Assembly: GCA_963678585.2 (NCBI GenBank)
Contig: CAXXGA010000002.1
Span: 1,922,001 to 1,986,000, forward strand
Length of the DNA stretch: 64,000 bases
Direction of reading: 5' to 3'
Source: Breoghania sp963678585
Lineage (GTDB): Bacteria > Pseudomonadota > Alphaproteobacteria > Rhizobiales > Stappiaceae
The notes beneath the pieces are model-generated. The model saw only the letters and a program-made list of their open reading frames with translations. It had not been told where the DNA came from and searched no databases. Positions within the stretch are counted from its first letter, which is position 1; every line of letters starts with the position of its first letter. Below are positions 23,386 through 31,575 of this stretch, piece by piece. The position numbers and the translations under genes are program-made.

Positions 23386-24918
23386 CTAGAGGGGGATGTT
23401 GCCGTGCTTCTTCCACGGAATATCGCTGGACTTGGTGCGCAGCATGGCCAGCGCCCTTGAGACGCGGCGGCGCGTGGAATGCGGCATGATCACCTCGTCG
23501 ACGTAGCCCCGCTCGGCTGCCACGAACGGATTGGCGAAGCGATCCTCGTAATCCTTCGTGCGCTGGGCGATCTTGTCCCTGTCGTCCAGTTCGGAGCGGT
23601 AAAGGATCTCCACCGCGCCCTTCGCACCCATCACCGCGATTTCCGCGCTCGGCCAGGCGTAATTGATGTCGCCGCGGATGTGCTTGGAACTCATCACGTC
23701 GTAGGCGCCGCCATAGGCCTTGCGGGTGATGACGGTCACCTTCGGGACCGTCGCCTCCGCGTAGGCAAAGAGCAGCTTCGCGCCGTGCTTGATGAGCCCG
23801 CCATATTCCTGCGCGGTGCCCGGCAGGAAGCCCGGCACGTCGACGAAGGTGAGGACCGGAATGCCGAAGCAGTCGCAGAAACGCACGAAGCGCGCCGCCT
23901 TGCGCGAGGCGTCGGAATCCAGAACGCCCGCCAGCACCATCGGCTGGTTGGCCACGACACCCACCGTGCGCCCCTCGATGCGGCCGAGGCCGACCACGAT
24001 ATTGCCCGCGAACTTCTCCTGAATCTCGAAGAAATCGCCCTCGTCGAGCGTTTTGCGGATCAGTTCCTTCATGTCGTAGGGCTTGTTCGGATTCGCGGGA
24101 ACAAGCTTGTCGAGGCTCATGTCGACCCGCGTCGGATCGTCCACCACGGACACTTCCGGCCCCTCCGCCATGTTGTGCATGGGGAGGAAGTCCACCAGCC
24201 GCCGCATCTGCTGAAGCGCATCGACGTCGTTGTCATAGGCTCCGTCGGCGATGGAAGACTTGGTGGTGTGAACGGACGCGCCGCCGAGCTGCTCGGCGGT
24301 CACCGTCTCGTTGGTGACCGTCTTCACCACGTCCGGACCGGTGACGAACATGTAGGACGTGTCGCGCACCATGAAGATGAAATCGGTCATGGCGGGCGAA
24401 TAGACGTCGCCGCCAGCGCAAGGTCCCATGATCACGGAGATCTGCGGGATCACGCCGGAAGCGGTCACATTGCGCTGGAACACCTCGCCATAGCCGCCAA
24501 GCGCCGCCACGCCTTCCTGGATACGCGCGCCGCCAGCATCGAAGATGCCGATGATGGGCGCGCGGTTGCGAAGCGCCATGTCCTGGATCTTGGTGATCTT
24601 CTGGGCATGCGTTTCCGACAGGGAACCGCCGAAGACCGTGAAGTCCTTGGAAAAGACATAGACCGTCCGGCCATTGATCGTGCCCCACCCGGTCACGACG
24701 CCGTCACCGGGAATGTGGCTTTCGTCCATGCCGAAATCGGTGCAGCGATGCTGCTTGAACATGTCGTATTCTTCGAAGGAATTCTCATCGAGCAGGATCT
24801 CGATGCGTTCGCGCGCGGTCAGTTTCCCGCGCGCATGCTGCGCATCGATACGCTTCTGCCCGCCGCCGAGCCGCGCCACGTCGCGCCTGCGCTCAAGCTC
24901 CTCCAGAATTTCCTGCAT
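23386..24918 (-). CDS. pccB: Propionyl-CoA carboxylase beta subunit
   Basis: Carboxyltransferase that moves the carboxyl group from biotin on PccA to propionyl-CoA, giving (S)-methylmalonyl-CoA. It has 510 residues, the usual length. Landmarks: GKLTARERIEILLDENSFEE, the acyl-CoA pocket FDAGGARIQEGVAALGGYGE, MGPCAGGDVYSPAMTDF, and in the C-terminal half VDVPGFLPGTAQEYGGLIKHG and RKAYGGAYDVMSSKH with the Asp that sets propionyl specificity in the family. ATG 24918 has GGAGG at ten bases. It is not joined to pccA (4.5 kb away, same strand) and has its own 286-base upstream region shared with the Anbu operon. Confidence 0.96.
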   Translation of the reverse strand: MQEILEELERRRDVARLGGGQKRIDAQHARGKLTARERIEILLDENSFEEYDMFKQHRCTDFGMDESHIPGDGVVTGWGTINGRTVYVFSKDFTVFGGSLSETHAQKITKIQDMALRNRAPIIGIFDAGGARIQEGVAALGGYGEVFQRNVTASGVIPQISVIMGPCAGGDVYSPAMTDFIFMVRDTSYMFVTGPDVVKTVTNETVTAEQLGGASVHTTKSSIADGAYDNDVDALQQMRRLVDFLPMHNMAEGPEVSVVDDPTRVDMSLDKLVPANPNKPYDMKELIRKTLDEGDFFEIQEKFAGNIVVGLGRIEGRTVGVVANQPMVLAGVLDSDASRKAARFVRFCDCFGIPVLTFVDVPGFLPGTAQEYGGLIKHGAKLLFAYAEATVPKVTVITRKAYGGAYDVMSSKHIRGDINYAWPSAEIAVMGAKGAVEILYRSELDDRDKIAQRTKDYEDRFANPFVAAERGYVDEVIMPHSTRRRVSRALAMLRTKSSDIPWKKHGNIPL

Positions 24919-25179
24919 GGTCCGATTTCCTCCACGTACCTTCCTCTGCGCAGGCTATTAGCACGCGCCAACAAGGCGGCAAAGCTCCACCTACGTCAAA
25001 ATGCCAAATCTTGCAGCGTAAGTGCGGTTCGCAACGCCCCGACGCATGCCCACCAAATAGGCAGATGTCGCAATTGATTTCTCCTTGGCGACATGGACAC
25101 CATTTGCAATGATTTTAGGCACTAGGGGTTGCCGCCTCAAAAACGTGCGCCGGCCTTGGAGAACCAAAAGTCGGCTCAT

Positions 25180-25197
25180 GCGTTCCTGAAGGAACGC
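25180..25197. promoter_or_regulatory. 18-bp inverted repeat in front of the Anbu operon
   Basis: GCGTTCCT-GA-AGGAACGC: perfect 8-bp arms, 7 bases before the first start codon. It may be a repressor operator, or an RNA hairpin beside the ribosome-binding site. Confidence 0.5.
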
Positions 25198-25204
25198 TCA
25201 AGGG

Positions 25205-26644
25205 ATGGAGACATCAGCGCTCATGGCCGATGAAGGCTTCTTCAACGAGATGTTGACCGCGGATGGCGAGCCACGCACCGCCTACAAGCAACTGGACGAG
25301 TGGCTGAACCAGATACCGAAGTCCGACCTCAAGCGACTGTCCGGCGAAGCCGAAACGATCTTTCGCCGTCACGGAATCACTTTCGCCGTCTATGGCACGG
25401 ACGAAGAGACCGAACGCCTGATCCCCTTCGATATCGTGCCGCGCATTCTGGCCGCGCGCGAGTGGCGCAGACTTTCCGCAGGCATCGACCAGCGCGTACG
25501 CGCCCTGAACGCCCTCATTCACGACCTCTATCATCGTCAGGAAATCATCCGCGCAGGCCGCCTTCCGGCGGAACTGGTCGTGCAGAATGAGGCATTCCTG
25601 CCGGAAATGGTCGGCCATACCCCGGCCCGGCAGGTCTATGCCCACATCATCGGCACGGATCTGGTGCGCGTGTCGGAGGACGAGTTCTACGTCCTTGAGG
25701 ACAACACCCGCACCCCCTCCGGCGTCTCCTACATGCTGGAGAACCGGGAAACGATGATGCACATGTTCCCGGAGCTGTTCCAAAGCCACCGGGTTGCACC
25801 GATCGACCAGTATCCTGAGCTGCTGCGCGAAACGCTGGAAAGCGTCGCCCCACCGGCCTGCGACGGTCCGCCGACCATCGCCGTCCTCACCCCCGGCATC
25901 TACAATTCCGCCTATTACGAACACGCCTTCCTCGCCGATACGATGGGCGTGGAGCTGGTGGAGGGACGCGATCTCTTTGTCGATGACGGCTATCTCTACA
26001 TGCGCACCACGCGCCAGCCGGAGCGCGTCGACGTGCTCTACCGGCGTATCGACGACGCCTATCTCGACCCGCTCACCTTCCGGCCGGATTCAACGCTGGG
26101 TGTGCCGGGCCTTTTCGACGTCTATCGTGCGGGCCGCGTCACCATCACCAACGCGCCCGGCACCGGCATCGCCGACGACAAGGCCATGTATTCCTACATG
26201 CCGGAAATCATCGAGTTCTATACCGGCCAGAAGCCGATCCTGAACAATGTACCGACATGGAAATGCGCGGAAAAAGATAACCTCGCCTATGTGCTGGAGC
26301 ATCTGGAAGAGCTGGTCGTAAAGGAGGTTCACGGGGCCGGAGGCTACGGCATGCTGGTGGGCCCGACGGCCTCCAAGAAGGAACGCGCGGAGTTTGCCAG
26401 GAAGCTCAAGGCGCGACCGGGCAATTACATCGCCCAACCCACGCTGGCCCTGTCCGGTTGCCCCACCTTCACGGGCGCAGGCATCGCTCCGCGGCATGTG
26501 GATCTGCGCCCCTATGTTCTTGTGGGCGATCAGGTCCGCATCACGCCCGGCGGCCTCACCCGCGTCGCCCTCAAGAAGGGCTCGCTGGTCGTGAATTCCA
26601 GTCAGGGAGGCGGCACCAAGGACACCTGGGTGCTGGAAGACTGA
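25205..26644 (+). CDS. Circularly permuted ATP-grasp protein (CP_ATPgrasp_2), Anbu operon
   Basis: A 479-residue member of the circularly permuted ATP-grasp (DUF404/DUF407) family, predicted amide or peptide ligase. Signature segments are VLEDNTRTPSGVSYMLENR (about 160), VLTPGIYNSAYYEHAFLA (about 225), VDVLYRRIDDAYLDPL (about 278), and the nucleotide-binding loop VKEVHGAGGYGMLVGPTA (about 393). The start is at 25205, or at ATG 25223 if GGAG at 25207-25210 is used. It is first in a plus-strand series with alpha-E, transglutaminase-like and Anbu genes, an arrangement conserved in many bacteria. Comparative genomics has proposed that such sets make and remove a peptide tag or peptide; this is not proven. 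Confidence 0.93.
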   Translation: METSALMADEGFFNEMLTADGEPRTAYKQLDEWLNQIPKSDLKRLSGEAETIFRRHGITFAVYGTDEETERLIPFDIVPRILAAREWRRLSAGIDQRVRALNALIHDLYHRQEIIRAGRLPAELVVQNEAFLPEMVGHTPARQVYAHIIGTDLVRVSEDEFYVLEDNTRTPSGVSYMLENRETMMHMFPELFQSHRVAPIDQYPELLRETLESVAPPACDGPPTIAVLTPGIYNSAYYEHAFLADTMGVELVEGRDLFVDDGYLYMRTTRQPERVDVLYRRIDDAYLDPLTFRPDSTLGVPGLFDVYRAGRVTITNAPGTGIADDKAMYSYMPEIIEFYTGQKPILNNVPTWKCAEKDNLAYVLEHLEELVVKEVHGAGGYGMLVGPTASKKERAEFARKLKARPGNYIAQPTLALSGCPTFTGAGIAPRHVDLRPYVLVGDQVRITPGGLTRVALKKGSLVVNSSQGGGTKDTWVLED

Positions 26645-26735
26645 TGGCCTGCCGGAAGATCAGGGGGAACCCGATGAAGACCAACCAGATCACAATGGGC
26701 GCCCTTACCGGCCGCCACGGCAAGGGAGGCGTCTC

Positions 26736-27686
26736 ATGCTAGGCCGCACCGCAAGTTCGCTTTTCTGGCTTTCGCGCTATGTGGAACGCTCGGAGGACAT
26801 GGCCCGCCTCGTGGACGTCGGCTACCGCATTTCGCTGTTGCCGGGCGTCGGCAACGGCGGCCACCGCGAGGACTGGAAGTCCACGCTGGTCAGCGCGGGC
26901 TGCGAGGGCGGCTTTTTCGATCTCTACGACGAGATGAACGAAAAGAACGTCGTCAACTACATGCTGTTCGACGAGAACAATCCGTCTTCGGTGCGCTCCT
27001 GCCTGCGCACCGCGCGCGACAATGCGCGGTCCGTGCGCACCGCCATCACCCGCGAGATGTGGGAGAGCCTGAACACCACGTGGATCGAGTTTTCCGACAT
27101 CAAGCCGCATCACATGACGCGCAACAAGCTGCCGACGCTGCTCGACTGGATCAAGGAACGCTCCATGCTGTTCCGCGGCGCGATGCTCGGCTCCATCCTG
27201 CGCAACGACACGTTCCATTTCAGCCAGCTAGGCGCTTTCGTGGAACGCGCGGACAACACCTCGCGCATTCTCGACGTGAAATACCACCTGCTCCTGCCGC
27301 AGACGGAAATGATCGGCGGCGGCATGGACAATTACCAGTGGTCCACGATCCTGCGAAGCGTTTCGGCCCATCGCAATTACCGCTGGATCTACAAGGACAA
27401 CCGGCCCAAGCCCTGGAATGTCGCGGAATTCCTGATCCTGCGCCGGGAAATGCCGCGCTCGCTCATCCACTGCTACTCGTGGCTTACCCAGAGTACCAGC
27501 GGCATCGAACAGCTCTATGGCGAGCGCACCCCGTCGATCGACATTACCGAGCAGACTTACAAGACCCTTCGCGAAGGCGATATGACGACGATCTTCGCCG
27601 ACGGCCTGCATGAATTCCTGCAGAACTTCATTGCGTGCAACAACGAACTGACCATGTCGCTCGCTTCCGATTACAATTTCGCCTGA
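26736..27686 (+). CDS. Alpha-E domain protein (DUF403), Anbu operon
   Basis: An all-helical protein of 316 residues. It begins MLGRTASSLFWLSRYVERSE, the hallmark of the alpha-E family, and continues with RDNARSVRTAITREMWESLN and FHFSQLGAFVERADNTSRIL. Biochemical role unknown; it is regularly the partner (sometimes fused) of the circularly permuted ATP-grasp protein and probably forms a complex with it. The ribosome-binding site GGGAGG lies six bases before ATG 26736, and there are 91 bases after the ATP-grasp stop. Confidence 0.93.
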   Translation: MLGRTASSLFWLSRYVERSEDMARLVDVGYRISLLPGVGNGGHREDWKSTLVSAGCEGGFFDLYDEMNEKNVVNYMLFDENNPSSVRSCLRTARDNARSVRTAITREMWESLNTTWIEFSDIKPHHMTRNKLPTLLDWIKERSMLFRGAMLGSILRNDTFHFSQLGAFVERADNTSRILDVKYHLLLPQTEMIGGGMDNYQWSTILRSVSAHRNYRWIYKDNRPKPWNVAEFLILRREMPRSLIHCYSWLTQSTSGIEQLYGERTPSIDITEQTYKTLREGDMTTIFADGLHEFLQNFIACNNELTMSLASDYNFA

Positions 27687-27779
27687 GGATACCTGCGGCC
27701 TCCTGAACTCTCCGTGATCTGACCTGAACCGCCCAGCCCCTTCCAAGGGCTCCAAAGGGCCCTATCGCCGGACGGACCG

Positions 27780-28598
27780 ATGCGCATCGAAATCAGTCAC
27801 TCGACCCATTACCACTATGACACCCCGGTCAGTCAGTCCGTGCAGCACCTGCGCCTGACGCCGCCCTCCGACACCTGCCAGAGCGTCCTGAACTGGCAGA
27901 TCGAAACGCCGGGCATCGAGCGCGCGCTCACCTATACCGACGCCTTCGGCAACGTGGTGAACCTGATCAATCAGGGTCGCCTTGGCGACACCATGACCAT
28001 CACCGCCACCGGCATCGTGGAAACACGCAACAATCACGGCGTGCTGGGCTTCCTGCCGGAGACGATGCCGACCCGCGTCTATCTGCGCCAGAGCGACCTG
28101 ACCCAGACCAATGCGGGCATCCGCAAGTTTGCCTCCCTCATCACCGACAGCGCCGACACCGCCTGCTTCCACACGCTGATGAACGAGATCCGCGCAGAGG
28201 TGGACTACAAGGTCGGCGTCACGGAGACCCATATGCCCGCGGCCGACGCGTTGACCGCCGGTGAAGGCGTCTGTCAGGACCACGCCCACATCTTCATTTC
28301 CGCCGCCCGCCACGCAGGCGTTCCCGCACGCTATGTCTCCGGATACCTGCTTCTGGAAGAAACCGACCCGGCATCGGAAGCCCATCATGCCTGGGCGGAA
28401 GTAATGGTCGACGACCTCGGCTGGGTGGGCTTCGACGTCTCCAACGGCATCTGTCCGACTGACCATCACATCCGGCTTTCAGTGGGGCTGGATTCCCGTT
28501 CCGCGGCCCCGATTCGCGGTGTACGCTGGGGCGGTGCGCAGGAAGAACTGGCGGTGGAAGTCCGGGTCGACCGGATCGCCCGGCAACAGCAACAATAG
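27780..28598 (+). CDS. Transglutaminase-like cysteine protease family protein, Anbu operon
   Basis: A 272-residue protein with an N-terminal beta domain (about 1-110, starts MRIEISHSTHYHYDTPVSQS) and a transglutaminase-like papain-fold domain. The catalytic triad is visible: Cys in GEGVCQDHAHIFISAAR, His in HHAWAEVMV, Asp in GWVGFDVSNG. Members act as proteases or amide-bond transferases. It sits third in the Anbu set, 93 bases after the alpha-E gene. Inference: it could cut or attach the product of the ATP-grasp ligase. No signal peptide, so it should act in the cytoplasm together with Anbu. Confidence 0.92.
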   Translation: MRIEISHSTHYHYDTPVSQSVQHLRLTPPSDTCQSVLNWQIETPGIERALTYTDAFGNVVNLINQGRLGDTMTITATGIVETRNNHGVLGFLPETMPTRVYLRQSDLTQTNAGIRKFASLITDSADTACFHTLMNEIRAEVDYKVGVTETHMPAADALTAGEGVCQDHAHIFISAARHAGVPARYVSGYLLLEETDPASEAHHAWAEVMVDDLGWVGFDVSNGICPTDHHIRLSVGLDSRSAAPIRGVRWGGAQEELAVEVRVDRIARQQQQ

Positions 28599-28760
28599 CC
28601 GATGACGGCAATAGCCTTTGGCAGCGGTAGAAAAGGCCGTGGCAATTGTCATAATGCGCGAGAATGTCACCTGTTGACGGCTCGCGCGACAGCGATAGAA
28701 GCCGACCGGCAGCGGGCGTATGCTCATGATGGAGGTCCGCGGGTCGGCGCGGAAATCGAA

Positions 28761-28798
28761 ACCCGACAGACGTTTGGACACCCGACAGAAATTTGGAC
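28761..28798. repeat. 19-bp tandem direct repeat upstream of Anbu
   Basis: Two adjacent 19-bp units, ACCCGACAGACGTTTGGAC and ACCCGACAGAAATTTGGAC, 17 of 19 identical, in the 293-nt gap between the transglutaminase-like gene and Anbu. Candidate direct-repeat operator for a promoter of Anbu itself. Confidence 0.65.
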
Positions 28799-28891
28799 AA
28801 TTGACGCCACTGCACACCCCCGCGCCCGATCAGGCCCAGCGCCCGAGCCGAGCGCCCCGGACGGTTCCTGCTGGTGTTTTGAGGACTTGAA

Positions 28892-29623
28892 ATGACCTAT
28901 TGCGTCGCCTTGCGGCTCGATCGTGGTCTGGTATTCGCAGCCGATACCCGCACCAATGCGGGGCTCGACAATATCGCCACCTTCCGCAAGCTTCACATCT
29001 TCGAAAAGAAGGGTGACCGCGTCATCGCCCTGTGCGCTGCGGGCAACCTCGCCGTTACCCAATCCGTCATTTCGCTGCTGCAGGAGCGCTCTCACGACGA
29101 GACCCTGACCCAGCCGACGCTCATGAACGCGTCCACCATGTTCCAGGTGGCGCGCGTGGTCGGTCAGGCGGTGCGCGACGTGAAGGCCATCGACGGCGAC
29201 GCGCTCGCCGCCAACAGCGAGAATTTCGGCGTGTCCTTCCTGCTGGGCGGCCAGATCGGCAACGAGCCGCCGCGGCTCTTCCAGATCTATGCCGCAGGCA
29301 ATTTCATCGAGGCAACCGACGACAAGCCCTTCCTGCAGATCGGCGAGCACAAATACGGCAAGCCGATCCTCGACCGCGTGACCCGAGCCGACATGACGCT
29401 CGGCGATGCAGCGAAGCTCGTTCTGATCTCCTTCGATTCCACGCTGCGCTCCAACCTCTCGGTGGGCATGCCCATCGACATGCTGCTCTACAACACCGGC
29501 ACGCTGGAGGTCAGCCGTCAGACCCGCATCGAGCAGGACGACGAGTATTTCCGGCAATTGTCGCTGGGCTGGTCCGACGCGCTGCGCGACGCCTTCTCCC
29601 ACCTCCCGCCTTTCGACGTCTAG
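28892..29623 (+). CDS. Anbu, proteasome-like N-terminal-nucleophile peptidase
   Basis: Bacterial ancestral beta-subunit (Anbu) homologue, 243 residues, of the proteasome/HslV Ntn-hydrolase fold. After removal of Met the protein starts with Thr1. Asp17 (in VFAADTRTNAG) and Lys32 (in ATFRKLHIF) fall where HslV has its catalytic Asp and Lys. The GDRVIALCAAGNLAVTQSVI segment matches the AGxxAD/G-S region of the fold. It is longer than HslV (about 175), as usual for Anbu. No hslU-type ATPase is adjacent. GAGGA lies six bases before ATG 28892. A 293-base gap with a tandem repeat precedes it and a strong terminator follows, so it may have its own promoter at the end of the ATP-grasp/alpha-E/transglutaminase series. 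Confidence 0.93.
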   Translation: MTYCVALRLDRGLVFAADTRTNAGLDNIATFRKLHIFEKKGDRVIALCAAGNLAVTQSVISLLQERSHDETLTQPTLMNASTMFQVARVVGQAVRDVKAIDGDALAANSENFGVSFLLGGQIGNEPPRLFQIYAAGNFIEATDDKPFLQIGEHKYGKPILDRVTRADMTLGDAAKLVLISFDSTLRSNLSVGMPIDMLLYNTGTLEVSRQTRIEQDDEYFRQLSLGWSDALRDAFSHLPPFDV

Positions 29624-29660
29624 GCCCGCGACCAGACGAGACATCAAAGACGCAGACATG

Positions 29661-29695
29661 AAAAAGGCGCAGGGCCAACGGCCTCTGCGCCTTTT
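29661..29695. terminator. Bidirectional terminator between Anbu and atp12
   Basis: AAAAGGCGCAG pairs with CTGCGCCTTTT around an inner GGCC-AAC-GGCC stem. It lies between convergent genes. Confidence 0.85.
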
Positions 29696-29721
29696 GATTT
29701 TCTCTCAGGCCGGGGAGGCGT

Positions 29722-30486
29722 TCAGGCAGAAAGCAGGGCGAGCACTTTCACTGCGGCCTGAAACTCCGCCTGCTTCATCTCGCGAAGGCGCATCGCTTCC
29801 GCGTCCTGCCCCCACAACTCCGCATTCCAGTCCTCATCCACATAGGCCGCCGCCCATGTGCGTTCCGCATCGATCTTGCCCTCTGCAAGCGCCAGCGCCA
29901 GCAAGACCGAGCCCGTCAGCGTCGTCACTGTATGAAGAGCTGCCAGTTCCAACGGTGAGTATCGGCCAACGGCCTCACGTACGGCCGCGAGGGTCTCAGC
30001 GGGCTGCTCCACCGGCATGATGCCAGCCGCCAGCATGAACCGGACGCCGAGCGTTTCCTCCGCCCACGCATGGACCGGCCCCCACATCTCGCCCTGACGC
30101 TCGACCAGCCGCTCCGGCCCGTCTGCGCGATAGCAAAGAAGATCCGTGCCCGCATAGGCCGCCACCGAATCTGCGACCTCGCCATGCTTGGCCGGAACCG
30201 CCTCAATGCCGGAATTGGCGATCCGCGTCATGTGCATGACGCCCGGATCGATCACGTCCGCCTGCGCGCGCCATTCCTCCGCCACCTCTTCCGCCAGTTC
30301 CGCAAGCGGCAGCGCAAGGGTCAGCTTTCCCGGCGTCTTGACCGGACGCCCGTCGAGCAGCACCACATGCCCCTCGTCGCGCGCCTCCACGCTCACATCC
30401 TTGTAGAACCGCTTGGGCAGCGGCGGACGCATGAGTTCCTGCGCCTTGCGCATGGGATCGGAATTCTGAACATCTTCGCGCGTCAT
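29722..30486 (-). CDS. ATP12-type F1-ATPase assembly chaperone
   Basis: A 254-residue protein of the ATP12 family, the chaperone that in mitochondria binds the F1 alpha subunit before assembly. Family segments are PLPKRFYKDVSVE, LDGRPVKTPGKLTLALP, EEWRAQADVIDPGVMHMTRIAN and the C-terminal VYVDEDWNAELWG-like stretch (AAAYVDEDWNAELWGQD). ATG 30486 overlaps the stop of the HAD gene (ATGA). It belongs to the common alphaproteobacterial rluC-HAD-atp12 order. Confidence 0.92.
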   Translation of the reverse strand: MTREDVQNSDPMRKAQELMRPPLPKRFYKDVSVEARDEGHVVLLDGRPVKTPGKLTLALPLAELAEEVAEEWRAQADVIDPGVMHMTRIANSGIEAVPAKHGEVADSVAAYAGTDLLCYRADGPERLVERQGEMWGPVHAWAEETLGVRFMLAAGIMPVEQPAETLAAVREAVGRYSPLELAALHTVTTLTGSVLLALALAEGKIDAERTWAAAYVDEDWNAELWGQDAEAMRLREMKQAEFQAAVKVLALLSA

Positions 30487-31166
30487 GCAACTGCCTCCGA
30501 AGTCCAGCCGAAGCGGCGGCCGAGTTCCGGCACCAGTTCGGCAAAATCGTCGAGAATGGCGGCGGCCCCTGCCCTGCTCAGCAGCGGCCGGGCGTGATAG
30601 CCCCACGCCACGCCAAGCCCCGTCACGCCCGCATTACACGCCATTTCCATGTCGAAGCTCGTATCGCCGATCATCACGGTGCGCTCGGGCGCAGCCCCCG
30701 TCTCCGCCATGGCTTGCAGGATCATCCCCGGATGCGGCTTTGAGGGCGCACGATCCGCCGTCTGCACGGTGACGAAGCGGCCCTCCAGCGCGTGTACATC
30801 GACCATGTGGGCAACTCCCCGGTAGGCCTTCCCGGTCGCGATACCCAGCAGCACGTCATCGCGCGCATGAAGCGCATCGATTGCCGCACGCGCGCCCGGA
30901 TATAGCGGATCGTACCCACCGCCTGCCCTGCGCTCGGCGATCTTTGAGATCCGGTAAGCCTCCGACATCTCCGGCACAAGATGCTGGTGATCCGGCCCTG
31001 CCAGCCGCGCGATGGCAATTTCCAGCGAAAGCCCGACAATGCCGAGGCAATCGGCGCGCGTGGGAGCCTCGAGCCCGACGGCTGCAAAGGCCGTTTCCAT
31101 GCCGGAAACGATCGTGTCCTGACTGTCGACGAGCGTGCCGTCGCAATCGAAAATGATGAGATACAT
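30483..31166 (-). CDS. HAD-superfamily hydrolase
   Basis: A 227-residue HAD phosphatase. Motif I is YLIIFDCDGTLVDSQ at the very N-terminus, motif II IATGKAYRG, motif III with Lys in APSKPHPGM, and motif IV VMIGDTSFDMEMACNAGV. The cap domain is helical (about residues 20-85). The substrate is unknown. It is conserved next to rluC and atp12 in this class and translationally coupled to atp12. ATG 31166 is chosen because motif I must lie at the start; no strong ribosome-binding site was seen. Confidence 0.9.
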   Translation of the reverse strand: MYLIIFDCDGTLVDSQDTIVSGMETAFAAVGLEAPTRADCLGIVGLSLEIAIARLAGPDHQHLVPEMSEAYRISKIAERRAGGGYDPLYPGARAAIDALHARDDVLLGIATGKAYRGVAHMVDVHALEGRFVTVQTADRAPSKPHPGMILQAMAETGAAPERTVMIGDTSFDMEMACNAGVTGLGVAWGYHARPLLSRAGAAAILDDFAELVPELGRRFGWTSEAVA

Positions 31167-31389
31167 AAGCCTGACGCTTCCAGGGGTCTGACGGAGCGGG
31201 TGATGGAAAGCCTTCGATGTGGCGACTTTTGATCGGTCGGTCAAGGGTGACGACACAGCTTGCACGCCCGCGCGGCGCGGCCAATCGCTGCGCAAGCCCC
31301 ACTTCCGTCGCCCCGCGCGACTGGACACCGGAGCGCCCGCCCCCTAAAGCTCACACTCCAGAGGGTTCACTTCAGCCAAGCGGGATATC

Positions 31390-31551
31390 GTGACAAAAGC
31401 CATTGCTCTTTTCTGCGTGCTCGTCGCGCTGATCCAGATAATCCGCCCCATCGGCTGGCCCGGCCTCAAGCGTCGCCGCGATGCATGGAAACTGGTCGCC
31501 GCCGGTTTCCTCTTTTCCGTCGTCATCGTCGGCTGGTCGCTGACACGCTGA
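31390..31551 (+). CDS. Small two-helix membrane protein with RPIGWPGLKRRRDAWK motif
   Basis: A 53-residue protein read from GTG 31390. It has a hydrophobic helix (about 4-18), a basic loop RPIGWPGLKRRRDAWK and a second helix (about 36-49). The RPxGxPGLxxRxDxWK loop is one I recognise from small conserved alphaproteobacterial membrane proteins. The codon pattern is clean with no opposing gene. The ribosome-binding site is weak (AAGCGGG). It is convergent with rluC on the other strand. Function unknown. Confidence 0.6.
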   Translation: MTKAIALFCVLVALIQIIRPIGWPGLKRRRDAWKLVAAGFLFSVVIVGWSLTR

Positions 31552-31575
31552 TGCGTAGATCCGGCCCCGTGCCGA

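Noticed and set aside
23479..25077. A 532-codon plus-strand frame opposite pccB
   Set aside because: Shadow of pccB, whose carboxyltransferase motifs are unmistakable.
25090..25120. A propionate-regulator type TTTGCAAA site upstream of pccB
   Set aside because: Only one imperfect copy (TTTGCAAT) is present and no regulator gene is divergent from pccB; too weak to report as a feature.
28761..28798. Start of a CRISPR array
   Set aside because: Only two units, directly adjacent with no spacer, and no cas genes in the window.
28892..29623. HslV protease
   Set aside because: Too long (243 residues), no hslU beside it, and the neighbours are those of Anbu.
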